Below, in pieces: positions 18,001 to 25,017 of a stretch of 64,000 nucleotides of DNA. How positions within the stretch are numbered: position 1 is the first letter of the stretch; every line of letters starts with the position of its first letter. The position numbers were made by a program, and so were the translations under genes. Under the pieces are notes generated by a model. The model saw nothing but the letters and a program-made list of their open reading frames with translations. It searched no databases and was not told the origin of the DNA. Source of the stretch: JAAXHB01 sp965221635 (lineage in GTDB: Bacteria; Actinomycetota; Acidimicrobiia; Acidimicrobiales; Aldehydirespiratoraceae); contig OZ244902.1 in NCBI GenBank assembly GCA_965221635.1, positions 3,224,001 to 3,288,000 on the forward strand. Direction: 5' to 3'.

Positions 18001-20839
18001 ATACGAACTGGCAGCCCACCTGGACTTTGACACCAACAACAACGACCAGATCGACAGCGGCGACACCTACTGGAACAACGGCGCGGGCTGGCAGCCCCTT
18101 GGAACCTACGACGCGACCTTCGACGGCAACGGTCACACAATCTCGAACCTGCACATCGACAGCACCGCCACCGCCGGTGATTTCGGCTTGTTCTCCGTGC
18201 TTGACGATGACGCCGTGGTGCGCAACCTGGGTCTGGCGGACGCGTCCGTGAGGCTCACCAGTGCGAGCACCACGGCTCAAAGCGTCGGCATCGTTGCGGG
18301 GCAGAACCGTGGCAGAGTGCGTGACGTCCATTCCACCGGCACCGTCACCGGCGCGGGCGCCAACATCGTGGCCGGTGGGTTGGTTGGGTTCAACAACGGC
18401 GCGGGGCTCACCAAGGCGCCCAGCGTGGAGTTGTCGTATTCCTCGGCTGGGGTGACCGCAGGCAAGCACGCAGGCGGCCTGATCGGCAGCCACTACCAGG
18501 CCCAGGTAACCCGCTCGTACGCCGCAGGGCCTGTTACCGGCACAGGCAGCGGGCCCACCGACATTGGTGGCCTGGTCGGGTTCGCCGACGCCGCGTCGGG
18601 TGAAACGGCCACGATCACCGACTCCTACGCCACCGGTGCTGTCAACGGCCAAAATGTCGCCTCTGTGTACATCGGTGGTCTGGTGGGCCGAACCGACCGG
18701 GCCACGGTCGGCGCGGCCTACGCCACCGGCGCCGTGACGGCCGTGCGGGCTGACACCACAGTGGGCGGGCTCATCGCCACCACAACAGCCAACACCACGG
18801 TGAGCCCCAACGCGCACTGGAACACCATCACCACCCGCGTTGCCGCCACCACCGGTGCCGCGGGCGCCCCCAAGACGTCTCGGGAACTCGCAACGGAGAC
18901 CAACGCCATCAAGACACTCAACGACTACGGCGGCATCCACGAAGACTGGGATCACCTGGCGTGGGATTACGGAAACGCCCTCCAGTACCCGGTGCTGCTC
19001 ACCGACCTCAACCGTGACGGCACCTCCACATGGCAGGAATTCGGCCAACAACGCCCCACCTCCACGCTGGAGGTCAACCCCATCCCCAAGACCTACATGC
19101 TGCCCGCACGAGACCTCACAATCCCCCTTGAAGGCGCCACCGTGGTGTTCGCCAAACCCAACGTCGAACCTCTCACCTACACCGTGGCCTCGTCAACTCC
19201 CAGCGTCGCAACAGTTTCGGTGGACGACTCGGGAGCGTCATTCACGATCACCGGCCTCATCCACGGCACGTCTCTGATCACCGTCAACGCCACCGACTCC
19301 GGTGGCCGCACAGCGTCCACCATCTTCGCGCTGAGAGTGCGCGACCTTGTGGACTACGACGGAATCGGTAACGGCCAGCTTGAACTGGGCAACATCGCCC
19401 AACTCGACGCCATCCGCCACGACTTCGACGGCAACGGTGTGCCCACCAGCGACGGTCAATCCACTTTCGACGACGCCTTCCAGCTAGCGGAGCCCAATCT
19501 GGGATGCCCGCCGAAGGGATGCTACGGTGGTCACGAACTGATTGCAGACCTGAACTTCGACTCCAACGGCGACAACAAAGTCGACGCAACAGACCACGAC
19601 GGCCGCTGGTGGCGTGACGGCAAAGGCTGGGAGCCCATCGGAGAAGGGGCAGACTGGTACAGAACCACCCTCGAAGGAAACGGACACAAGATCTCACGCT
19701 TGACAATGAACGATACAATCGGCCCTTGGGTAGGGGATATGGGGCTCTTCACCATAGTGCACACCCACGCCACAATTAGAAACCTTGGCCTGGAGAATGT
19801 CAACATTACTGGGCGACCTACTACGGGCAGGACGAATGCGTACATTGGTGCTCTGGCAGGACGATTGATTGATGGATCGGTGGATGGAGTGTACGTTACT
19901 GGCCTTGTCCAAGGTTTCGGACGCACCGGTGACCGCTTTAACAATACTGTCGTTGGTGGTCTTCTCGGTACGCAGCACCTGTTGCATGGGCGTAGCAGAG
20001 TGCATCGTAGCTTCACACTTGTTGACATACATTCCAGCAATAGTGATGGTGTTGGAGGGATAGTTTCGCAGGTCAGTGGAAGCGATCTCAAGTCCAGCTA
20101 TTCTCGTGCCAACGTTGTCGGAAGAAACAATGAACTCACCGGCGGTATAGCGGGATCTGTCTACAGATACGGTACTAGAAGCTCTGTGGTTGAGGATCTC
20201 TACTTCGCTGGGACTGTTAGTCATCGAAGCGGGGGGAATACACGGGAGGTGACCGGGTTCGCGCATACCGACAACCCAGGGCCGGCACAGTTCGCTGACA
20301 GCTACTGGGACAGCGAAACATCTGCCACAACCTCTGGTAACGTGGCTGAGCACAAGACCACCAGCGAACTGCAAACCGACACCAACGAAACGGTCGCCGC
20401 CAACGACTACACCGGCATATTCCAGAACTGGGATGCATCTGAATGGGACTTTGGTACGTCGTCGGAGTACCCGGTGTTGTCGATCGATTTCGACCGTGAC
20501 GGCGTGGCTACTTGGCAAGAGTTCGGAGATCAGCGTCAGGCCAAGCGCCCAGCGGTGGTGAACCCAATTCCGGACATGACCTTGGCGGTCGCTGAACAAG
20601 GCCAGGTAGAGCTCTTGGGATCGGGGGTGCGGGTGTTCTCGGATTGGACTGGAGACGGATACACCTACTCGGCCACATCCAGGCCCTCAGGTGTGGCAAC
20701 GCTTTCCCTGGACTCCGACACGCGGGTTCTCACCGTAAGGGGTGTACGCGCCGGTACAACCACGGTCACCGTCACCGCCACGAACTCCGCCGGGTTGTCC
20801 CAAGGGCACAGCTTCAACGTCACAGTCACCCGGCCCTAA
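12095..20839 (+). CDS. giant modular surface protein with N-terminal SLH triplet
   Basis: About 2,914 residues. The GTG at 12095 is preceded by GGAGG with 7 nt spacing and gives a clean signal peptide (MSLRVWMRLVVVLGLVGALL). Three SLH-like repeats follow (about 43-252; GFVDVADS, VPRWQVALFLARV, ITRGQMALLLVRFL, LTRAQMASFLARML), then a Pro/Thr linker (about 262-291). Five modules of about 505 residues come next, with heads near residues 382, 896, 1400, 1911 and 2419. Each has a bacterial Ig-like domain, a Ca-loop head such as YDADGDGLIEV, a GCxxxCxGYEL motif in most modules, GLUG-like repeats, a tail near WDFGTxxQYP, and an EF-hand-like DFDGNGVATWQEF. A final Ig-like domain ends the chain. The SLH position is the reverse of the neighbouring proteins. 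It is probably a long cell-wall-anchored stalk or adhesin that needs calcium; the ligand is unknown. Confidence 0.85.
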   Translation: MSLRVWMRLVVVLGLVGALLGVVGAGGAGGVVGVVDAPAAPRACLDVPERGFVDVADSNVHKDAIDCVAFYGITIGCGSGEGFCPEQRVPRWQVALFLARVAELPGVFLGPGLDDGAGFDDLGEALPADAVAAVNRLSSEGVIKGRSETRFDPYGLITRGQMALLLVRFLKLAPSSGVLVDADGVVNINGAGPDDFFPDVGPVLPNEFDQATGGLFELGIAKGRTDGDFDPFDGLTRAQMASFLARMLDHIYQLDGGNVPIGGPVGPGPVVPPTTTLPPGPPTTTIPPVATNGRMTNLIMHERQVARVDLVRPESEVFANADRQGYSYQVSSANPDVASVRLDHTVAEVTAVSPGRTKITVTATLGDDSLSNEFTVAVQKGIDYDRDGDGLLEIWNLAQLNGIRMDLNGDGNADSDSNKATYDGLFTDAVDRKGCPLTGCVGFELAADLDFDSNGNGEADSGDMYWNGGAGWVPLGPLSVLFDGNNHTISNLFLNVPETAAAHQDWGLFGKVENAGELRGVRLVGASVSTNRSDSDVGMLAGELNGTVRRSSASGSFRGTRPGNTQVGGLVGRVSQVGNVEPLLTDSYASIDVDRRGVLGGLVGRLEAGVIQRSYAVGSLHNPSSQNADSSAGGLVGHVTGGEMKQVYSAVDLSVTPANADAEMGGLVGTFGIVGSSTGGSGGEAFVAGRLLGGSTNDRFSNMYGGIAGATYSGDIEETGVYWDTDVSGRTDAGQDTNGTGLTTAEMRADTQAEVNATDYDGVYKDWDKSVWDFGTSAQYPALVVDFDGNGVATWQEFGDQRGANKVLKLRDATELTLSQRQELLVGPGVFGAFNGEGLTFSGSSDDTTRVTASAGTHGVVLTGVAAGETQVTISATDAGGESQQQTFKVTVTALLDHDVDDDGLIEVANLAQLNAIRWDPDGNGTVGSADQSNYTTAFASPTSGMGCPASGCAGYELVADLDFDTNGDGSVGAGDDYWNDGAGWAPLGTFTATFDGNGHTIDGLVVKPLSSDTGTRWGLFSSLSNTSVVRGVSLTGVDVHVVQASARVGALAGVSSGLVQRSSSVGEIVTSAGGAVYSGGLLGEVLKVGSVIPEVADSYSEANVTSSGGRAGGLAGHGDGGRIVRSYAAGDVLTSASGTTGSVNHGGLLGYSRAAVVDQVYASGAVSVPNTTAGHGAGLIGRASIATIGEGLAVGAVGAAGTTEPLGALGGLVASASGLVTADSGSYWNVTTLGQTSSIGGGTPKTTTELRADSNADVAGPYYGGIYRTWDSDVWDFGTGSQYPVLVVDFNNDGVATWQEFGNQRRAGTPAVYGAFADQSLDMNEVVELSVAGVFHDPDGDAMAFTTSVTGEAAEAAVDGALIRVTAKATGTATVTVTAQGTSGSAVSDSFTVTVSSVNDYDADGDGLIEVRNFDQLAAVGLDPDGDGAVDSGVQTNYNDAFPSAATGMGCPTGGCDGYELVADLDFDKNGNGEPDSDDYFWNGGEGWAPIEEYEAVFEGNGHTISNLYINVTGGSDGDFGLFGKVLSTGELRGVRLVDASVTVSRPRVGVGLLAGELSGVVRRSSATGSVSGALSSASVGGLVGYMNMDGSAVPLVADSWVSVEGTGGNQLGGITGQVLVGGIIERSYAMGSLHTTVSTPGGPDVGGLVGLASTGAVLRQVYAAVDMSIKPDAATGKVGGLVGQFAGGSADEAFVAGRVLGNSADTSTSSVFGGLVGVTNSGGVAATGVYWDTHVTGQTVAGVDSGGNPTNGTGLPTSRLRADTNTLVADVSYDGVFKDWDPAAWDFGTASQYPALVTDFDGDGVATWEEFGNQRADRSVRKLKDATALTLHQREQVLLGQDLFNAYNGEGMSFRGSSSNNSTVAVQSLSAGVLFTALRQGSVNITVTAVSSTGSRQSQTFTVTVTESVAYDTDGDNLVEISNLAQLNAVRHDLDGNGSVSNTNEPAFAAAFPNRATNMGCRPSCQGYELAAHLDFDTNNNDQIDSGDTYWNNGAGWQPLGTYDATFDGNGHTISNLHIDSTATAGDFGLFSVLDDDAVVRNLGLADASVRLTSASTTAQSVGIVAGQNRGRVRDVHSTGTVTGAGANIVAGGLVGFNNGAGLTKAPSVELSYSSAGVTAGKHAGGLIGSHYQAQVTRSYAAGPVTGTGSGPTDIGGLVGFADAASGETATITDSYATGAVNGQNVASVYIGGLVGRTDRATVGAAYATGAVTAVRADTTVGGLIATTTANTTVSPNAHWNTITTRVAATTGAAGAPKTSRELATETNAIKTLNDYGGIHEDWDHLAWDYGNALQYPVLLTDLNRDGTSTWQEFGQQRPTSTLEVNPIPKTYMLPARDLTIPLEGATVVFAKPNVEPLTYTVASSTPSVATVSVDDSGASFTITGLIHGTSLITVNATDSGGRTASTIFALRVRDLVDYDGIGNGQLELGNIAQLDAIRHDFDGNGVPTSDGQSTFDDAFQLAEPNLGCPPKGCYGGHELIADLNFDSNGDNKVDATDHDGRWWRDGKGWEPIGEGADWYRTTLEGNGHKISRLTMNDTIGPWVGDMGLFTIVHTHATIRNLGLENVNITGRPTTGRTNAYIGALAGRLIDGSVDGVYVTGLVQGFGRTGDRFNNTVVGGLLGTQHLLHGRSRVHRSFTLVDIHSSNSDGVGGIVSQVSGSDLKSSYSRANVVGRNNELTGGIAGSVYRYGTRSSVVEDLYFAGTVSHRSGGNTREVTGFAHTDNPGPAQFADSYWDSETSATTSGNVAEHKTTSELQTDTNETVAANDYTGIFQNWDASEWDFGTSSEYPVLSIDFDRDGVATWQEFGDQRQAKRPAVVNPIPDMTLAVAEQGQVELLGSGVRVFSDWTGDGYTYSATSRPSGVATLSLDSDTRVLTVRGVRAGTTTVTVTATNSAGLSQGHSFNVTVTRP
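13240..20540 (+). repeat. five tandem coding modules of about 1.52 kb
   Basis: Module heads fall near 13240, 14780, 16291, 17827 and 19349, a spacing of 1,510-1,540 bp. Modules 1-4 are GC-rich throughout. In module 5 the GLUG region (about 19690-20320) turns to lower GC and less biased codons, resembling the centres of the smaller surface genes. Confidence 0.8.
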
Positions 20840-21038
20840 CCCCCGCCATCCACCTTGGGGCCCTGATCGGGCGCGTGAGGGTGGACACCTGGCTCGCTAC
20901 CGCAGCCACGGCCCAGGGCAACTCCACACTTCGGGGCCGTCTGTCAGGTGGTGGTGCTTTCCGGGCCTGTCATTTGCCTGCGGCGCCGGCATGCACTGCG
21001 GCATTCTGGTAGGCACAAGCACAATCTTGCCATAGCCG

Positions 21039-21061
21039 ATACTATGTACCAGTGCTTAAGG
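21039..21061 (+). promoter_or_regulatory. degenerate conserved upstream element, copy 2
   Basis: GATACTATGTACCAGTGCTTA resembles the TACATTGT...TGCTTGA core of the copies at 3691, 24868 and 28931. It lies about 117 nt before the start codon, close to the distance in the other copies. Confidence 0.4.
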
Positions 21062-21137
21062 TGCGCTGGCTTGCGCGTCCGCCGAGTTGCTCTGATCGGC
21101 GTTTGTCGGGCCGGATTCGCGGCGGCGGTTGGATGCT

Positions 21138-21168
21138 GCAACAAGCCACGACGTAACGATCCGAAAGG
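21138..21168 (+). promoter_or_regulatory. conserved 5' leader motif and ribosome-binding site
   Basis: GCAACAAGCCA, 9 nt, GATCCGAAAGG, 9 nt, ATG at 21178. Both motifs and both spacings are the same as before the gene at 7577. Confidence 0.65.
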
Positions 21169-21177
21169 TATAGACGA

Positions 21178-24100
21178 ATGCGCTCACATGTAATGCGAGG
21201 TTCTTCTGTGATTCGCCGGGCACTCCGCCGGCAGGCGGGGGTCGCGTCGATGGTCAACCGGGCTGCGGCGCGGCTGCTTTTGGTTCTGGTTGCGCTTGCG
21301 GTGGCGAGTCTGGGTTTGCCGGTCACGGCGGGCGCGCAGAGCGTTCCGGGGGCTGTGTCGGATTTGGTGGCTTCTCCTCGGAATACGCAGGTGGTGCTCA
21401 CCTGGGTGGCGCCATCGTCGGGGGATGCCCCGACTGGTTACGAGTATCAGCAGAAGACCGGATCGGGCAGCTACGGCAACTGGACCGACATCACCGGCAG
21501 CGACGGCGACACCACCAGCTTCTTGGTGACCGGCCTGGACATCGGAGTCACCTACGGGTTCAAGATCCGGGGCACCAACGCCACCGGCGACGGCGCCGAA
21601 TCGGCGGAGGTGACCGCCACCACCGCAGGCACCACCGTATACGACACCGACTCGGACAACTTGATCGAGATCAAGACGTTGGCGCAGCTCAACGCCATGC
21701 GCTGGGACCTCAACGGTGACGGTGTTCCCGAGGCCAAGGCCGACAGTTACGCCCAAGTGTTCCCGGACGCGGTTGCAGGGATGGGGTGCGTGCCTGTCTG
21801 CGAGGGGTACGAACTCACGGTCGATCTTGATTTTGACACCAACGGCGACGGCAAGACCCACGAACCCAAGTTTGTCGACGGTGACGACTGCAAGCTTGAG
21901 AACAACGCGTGGTCAGGCGACGACTGCGACTACGACACCTACTGGAACGATGGCACCGGTTGGGAAGCCATTGGCACCGACGGCGGAGACAAGACCTACA
22001 CTGATAACCTTGAAGGCAACGGCTATTCGGGTGTGTTTGAGGGTAACGGCAAGACAATTGACCGTTTACACATCGATGTTGGACCGAAGATCGCGGGCCT
22101 GTTCGGCTTTGTAGAGGAAGCTGGCGTAGTTCGGAACATCAACGTCACCAACGCTCGGCTACGCATGCAGAACACCTGGGAATCGCCATACGGCCGTCCT
22201 GTCGGTGTGCTAGTGGGTCACAACAATGGAACGATTCTGAAGGCATTTGCCAACGGGCAGATCGACAAGTCTGGCAGAATAGATTTCTATTCGGAACCGG
22301 ATGAGTCTTGGCACTTTGCCGCTGGAGGTGTGGCAGGATTCAACGAGGGCACGATTTCTCGTAGTGGGGCGACCGTAAACATTTCGGGTAGCGGTACCTT
22401 TGGGGGATTAGTTGGATTTAGTCGCGCCGCCAACGACAGGCCGGGAAAGATTGAGTACAGCTATGCCACGGGAAACATCACCCATAACGGCTACGGGCAA
22501 TACGGAGGCCTGCTTGGATACGGCTTCGAATCTGTCATAGAATACAGTTACGCGACAGGAGATCTCTTTTTCCACTACACCGTACCGCCCAGATGGGAGG
22601 TCATTTGCGTTGGTGGCTTGGTCGGAGAAATGCAAGGCGGCGCCTCGCCTCATGCCATAAAGGGGAGCTACAGCACGGGGGACGTCAGCGGTAACCGTGT
22701 GAACCGCTACGCAGTATCAACCTGCGGACAGGGCGGTTTGGTCGGAGGCATCGATTTCAAGGCTAGCGTTAAGCCAATTGTGATTGCGGACTCTTACACG
22801 ATGAGTTCAGTGTATGACACCGCTCTCGTTCGAGCCTGCACTAACTACGCCTGGTGTGCCGTTGGAGTGTTCCTCGGCCAGAAATGGGACCCCTCCACAG
22901 TAACCGTCAGAAACTCGTACGCCGCTGGGAGAAGTCAAGAGCCATCTCACCACGGACTCATGGGAAACGACTCAGACACATCAGACCCGGTCCCAACTCG
23001 TCCGTACACAGCGGAATACAGCTACTGGGATACCGACAGCAGACCCATCGCCCCCGGTCGCGCAGCAATCGGAACCGGATTGTCCCGCTCGGCGATGCAG
23101 ACTCCCACGGCGCCGCCGGGTTTGGATTCCAGTGATCGCGCTTGTGATCATGCCGACTACGAGGGTGACACCACGTATTGTGGATGGTCCACCGCCTTGT
23201 GGGACTTTGGTGACTCCACGCAGTATCCGCGGCTGAAGGTGGACTTCAACGGCGACGGTGTGGCCACCGTTGAGGAGTTCGGACCCCAGGCCAAGGACAT
23301 CGTCCCGAGGATCTCCGGGTTGCGGACCTACACCATGACCCAGGGCACCGCGATTTCGGACACGTCGCTGCCTGTCGCCTACCAGGGCAACGGGGCGCTC
23401 ACCTACCGGATGAACAGCCTCCCGGCAGGGATCACACTTGGCGCCGACCGGGCCCTGAGCGGCACACCGACGGTGGCCGGCACGTCGGAGCACACGCTGA
23501 CGGTCACCGACGCCGACCAGAACACAGCGGCCAGCGATGCCGCCACGGCCACGTTGACTTTCACTGTCACGCCGGTCACGCCCACCGCGCCGACGCTGAC
23601 TGCCGTGTCTGCGCCTGGCGGGGTGCGCCTTTCGTGGACTGGCGGCGGGGATTACAAGACCGGCTGGGAATACGCCCTGTCCGAGACCCAGGGCACCACC
23701 GGTGAATGGACCCCGATCCAAACGAGCACCGGCACCACCACCTCGCACACGGTCACCCAGCTCACCACGGGCAACACGTACTACTTCAAGGTGCGAGCCG
23801 TGAACGGCTCCGAGCGCGAAACCAAAGGCGCCGAATCAAACGAGGACTCCGCCGTTGCCCAAGCCCCGGCCCCGCCTCCTGCGGCGCCACCCCCCACAGG
23901 ACCAGTGTTCGTGACCCCGATCTCCCAGCCCACACCCATAGAGGAGCTCTGCCCTGCTGATGAGGTGCCCGACGCCGGGTTCACCGACATTGCGGGCTGG
24001 CCCGAGGAGTTCATTGTGGCGATCAACTGCATGGCCTGGTACGGGCTCACCAACGGCACCACCCCAACCACCTTCTCCCCCGACCGGCAACTAACCCGGG

Positions 24101-24549
24101 CCCAGCAAGTGCTGTTCCTGCAGCGGATCCGCAACATCGCCACCAGCACCGAAACCACCGACACCGGCAGCTTCGCCGGGAACGTGAACGCCGCGCTGAG
24201 CGCCCTGTATGACCTGGGCATCATCATCGACCTCGAATACGCCGCAGGCCAACAAACCCAGCTCGGCGTGGATCGAGGCAGGTTCGCCCAAGGGCTGCAC
24301 CAAACCCTTCGCACCCTCAGCGTGGTGTTCTCGGGCAGCACGCTCAACCCCTACACAGACACCGGCAACCGCAGCATCGCCGAGCGTCAAGCCTTCACCC
24401 AACTCAACGACCGCGAAGTGATGCGAGGCGTGGAACCCGGCCAGTTCCAACCCGACGGCCCAATCACCAGAGCCCAAGCAGTACTTGTGATGTCCAGAGT
24501 GTTCACCCTCGCCGAAATCACAGCCACCCCCACCAGACCAACCCCCTAG
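21178..24549 (+). CDS. secreted SLH/FN3/GLUG-repeat surface protein C
   Basis: A protein of 1,123 residues. The signal peptide has a long Arg-rich n-region, the hydrophobic LLLVLVALAVASLGLPV and a cleavage site at TAGA-QS. The order is then FN3, Ca-loop YDTDSDNLIEI, GCVPVCEGYEL, DFDTNGDGKTHEP, a divergent GLUG-like core with YSYATGNI and YSYATGDL, the EF-hand-like DFNGDGVATVEEF, a putative-Ig domain with ALSGTP, a single FN3 domain, a Pro/Ala linker and the C-terminal SLH triplet. Its ends are nearly identical to surface proteins A and B, while its middle differs. The start is fixed by GAAAGG 9 nt upstream. It differs from A in having one rather than two C-terminal FN3 domains. Location on the cell surface is inferred from the signal peptide and SLH repeats; binding partner unknown. 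Confidence 0.85.
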   Translation: MRSHVMRGSSVIRRALRRQAGVASMVNRAAARLLLVLVALAVASLGLPVTAGAQSVPGAVSDLVASPRNTQVVLTWVAPSSGDAPTGYEYQQKTGSGSYGNWTDITGSDGDTTSFLVTGLDIGVTYGFKIRGTNATGDGAESAEVTATTAGTTVYDTDSDNLIEIKTLAQLNAMRWDLNGDGVPEAKADSYAQVFPDAVAGMGCVPVCEGYELTVDLDFDTNGDGKTHEPKFVDGDDCKLENNAWSGDDCDYDTYWNDGTGWEAIGTDGGDKTYTDNLEGNGYSGVFEGNGKTIDRLHIDVGPKIAGLFGFVEEAGVVRNINVTNARLRMQNTWESPYGRPVGVLVGHNNGTILKAFANGQIDKSGRIDFYSEPDESWHFAAGGVAGFNEGTISRSGATVNISGSGTFGGLVGFSRAANDRPGKIEYSYATGNITHNGYGQYGGLLGYGFESVIEYSYATGDLFFHYTVPPRWEVICVGGLVGEMQGGASPHAIKGSYSTGDVSGNRVNRYAVSTCGQGGLVGGIDFKASVKPIVIADSYTMSSVYDTALVRACTNYAWCAVGVFLGQKWDPSTVTVRNSYAAGRSQEPSHHGLMGNDSDTSDPVPTRPYTAEYSYWDTDSRPIAPGRAAIGTGLSRSAMQTPTAPPGLDSSDRACDHADYEGDTTYCGWSTALWDFGDSTQYPRLKVDFNGDGVATVEEFGPQAKDIVPRISGLRTYTMTQGTAISDTSLPVAYQGNGALTYRMNSLPAGITLGADRALSGTPTVAGTSEHTLTVTDADQNTAASDAATATLTFTVTPVTPTAPTLTAVSAPGGVRLSWTGGGDYKTGWEYALSETQGTTGEWTPIQTSTGTTTSHTVTQLTTGNTYYFKVRAVNGSERETKGAESNEDSAVAQAPAPPPAAPPPTGPVFVTPISQPTPIEELCPADEVPDAGFTDIAGWPEEFIVAINCMAWYGLTNGTTPTTFSPDRQLTRAQQVLFLQRIRNIATSTETTDTGSFAGNVNAALSALYDLGIIIDLEYAAGQQTQLGVDRGRFAQGLHQTLRTLSVVFSGSTLNPYTDTGNRSIAERQAFTQLNDREVMRGVEPGQFQPDGPITRAQAVLVMSRVFTLAEITATPTRPTP

Positions 24550-24574
24550 CCCACCCACCGAGTCAGCGGCCCGA

Positions 24575-24601
24575 GCCCCGTGTGATGCACATCCTCGGGG
24601 C
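24575..24601 (+). terminator. stem-loop after surface gene C
   Basis: The arms GCCCCG and CGGGGC surround a 15-nt loop containing TGATGCACATC. The same text follows the gene ending at 11483, so this is a shared 3' end. No T-run is seen. Confidence 0.45.
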
Positions 24602-24867
24602 CACCCCCGCCAGAACGCACCGGCGGCCTGGACCCTCGGTGACGCATATCCACGGGGGCCCCACCCCCCACCAGACCAACCCCCTAACCCCACCCGCCCA
24701 CCGGCCGGGCCCTTCGCGATACGCAACCGCTCGTCGCGATGGGCCCGGTCGCGGGGTGTTGCAGCCCTCGGACGGGGCCATCCGAGCGGCCCTGGGCACA
24801 GAAGTCGTCTCTTCGACACGATGAGGCGTGCCGCTAAGTGTCGGAGGGCCTGGACTCGGCTATGGTT

Positions 24868-24909
24868 ACAAAGTATCTGCTACATTGTTGGTCATGCTTG
24901 ATGCAGCGG
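24868..24909 (+). promoter_or_regulatory. conserved upstream element, copy 3
   Basis: ACAAAGTATCTGCTACATTG followed by TTGGTCATGCTTGATGCAG. It is nearly the same as copy 1 at 3691 over 40 bp. Its right end lies about 108 nt before the ATG at 25018. Confidence 0.6.
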
Positions 24910-24978
24910 AACTCGACGGCGGCCTGGTGGCACTGATCGGCTCCTGCTGGAGTGGACCGCCTGCCGTGTCTGGGCGCT

Positions 24979-25008
24979 GCAACGAGCCAGGGATTCAGGT
25001 TCGAAAGG
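24979..25008 (+). promoter_or_regulatory. conserved 5' leader motif and ribosome-binding site
   Basis: GCAACGAGCCA (24979-24989), 8 nt, GGTTCGAAAGG (24998-25008), then 9 nt to the ATG at 25018. It matches the leaders at 7537 and 21138 with small changes. Confidence 0.6.
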
Positions 25009-25017
25009 TCTGACCAA

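Larger units (their letters stand above)
20840..21177. other. intergenic region with family upstream element and leader
   Basis: 338 nt with no credible gene. It holds the weak upstream element at 21039-21061 and the leader motif at 21138-21168 of the next surface gene. Confidence 0.55.
24550..25017. other. intergenic region between surface genes C and D
   Basis: 468 nt without a gene. In order it holds a stem-loop (24575-24601), GC-rich sequence with further short copies of the post-gene text, the conserved upstream element (24868-24909) and the leader motif (24979-25008). Confidence 0.6.

Noticed and set aside
17915..19051. 378-codon minus-strand frame inside the giant gene (and similar ones at 5795-7201, 14123-15094 and 7871-8971)
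   Set aside because: All are antisense shadows of the surface-protein genes, with repeated Val/Gly/His-rich text that mirrors the repeats of the true frame.
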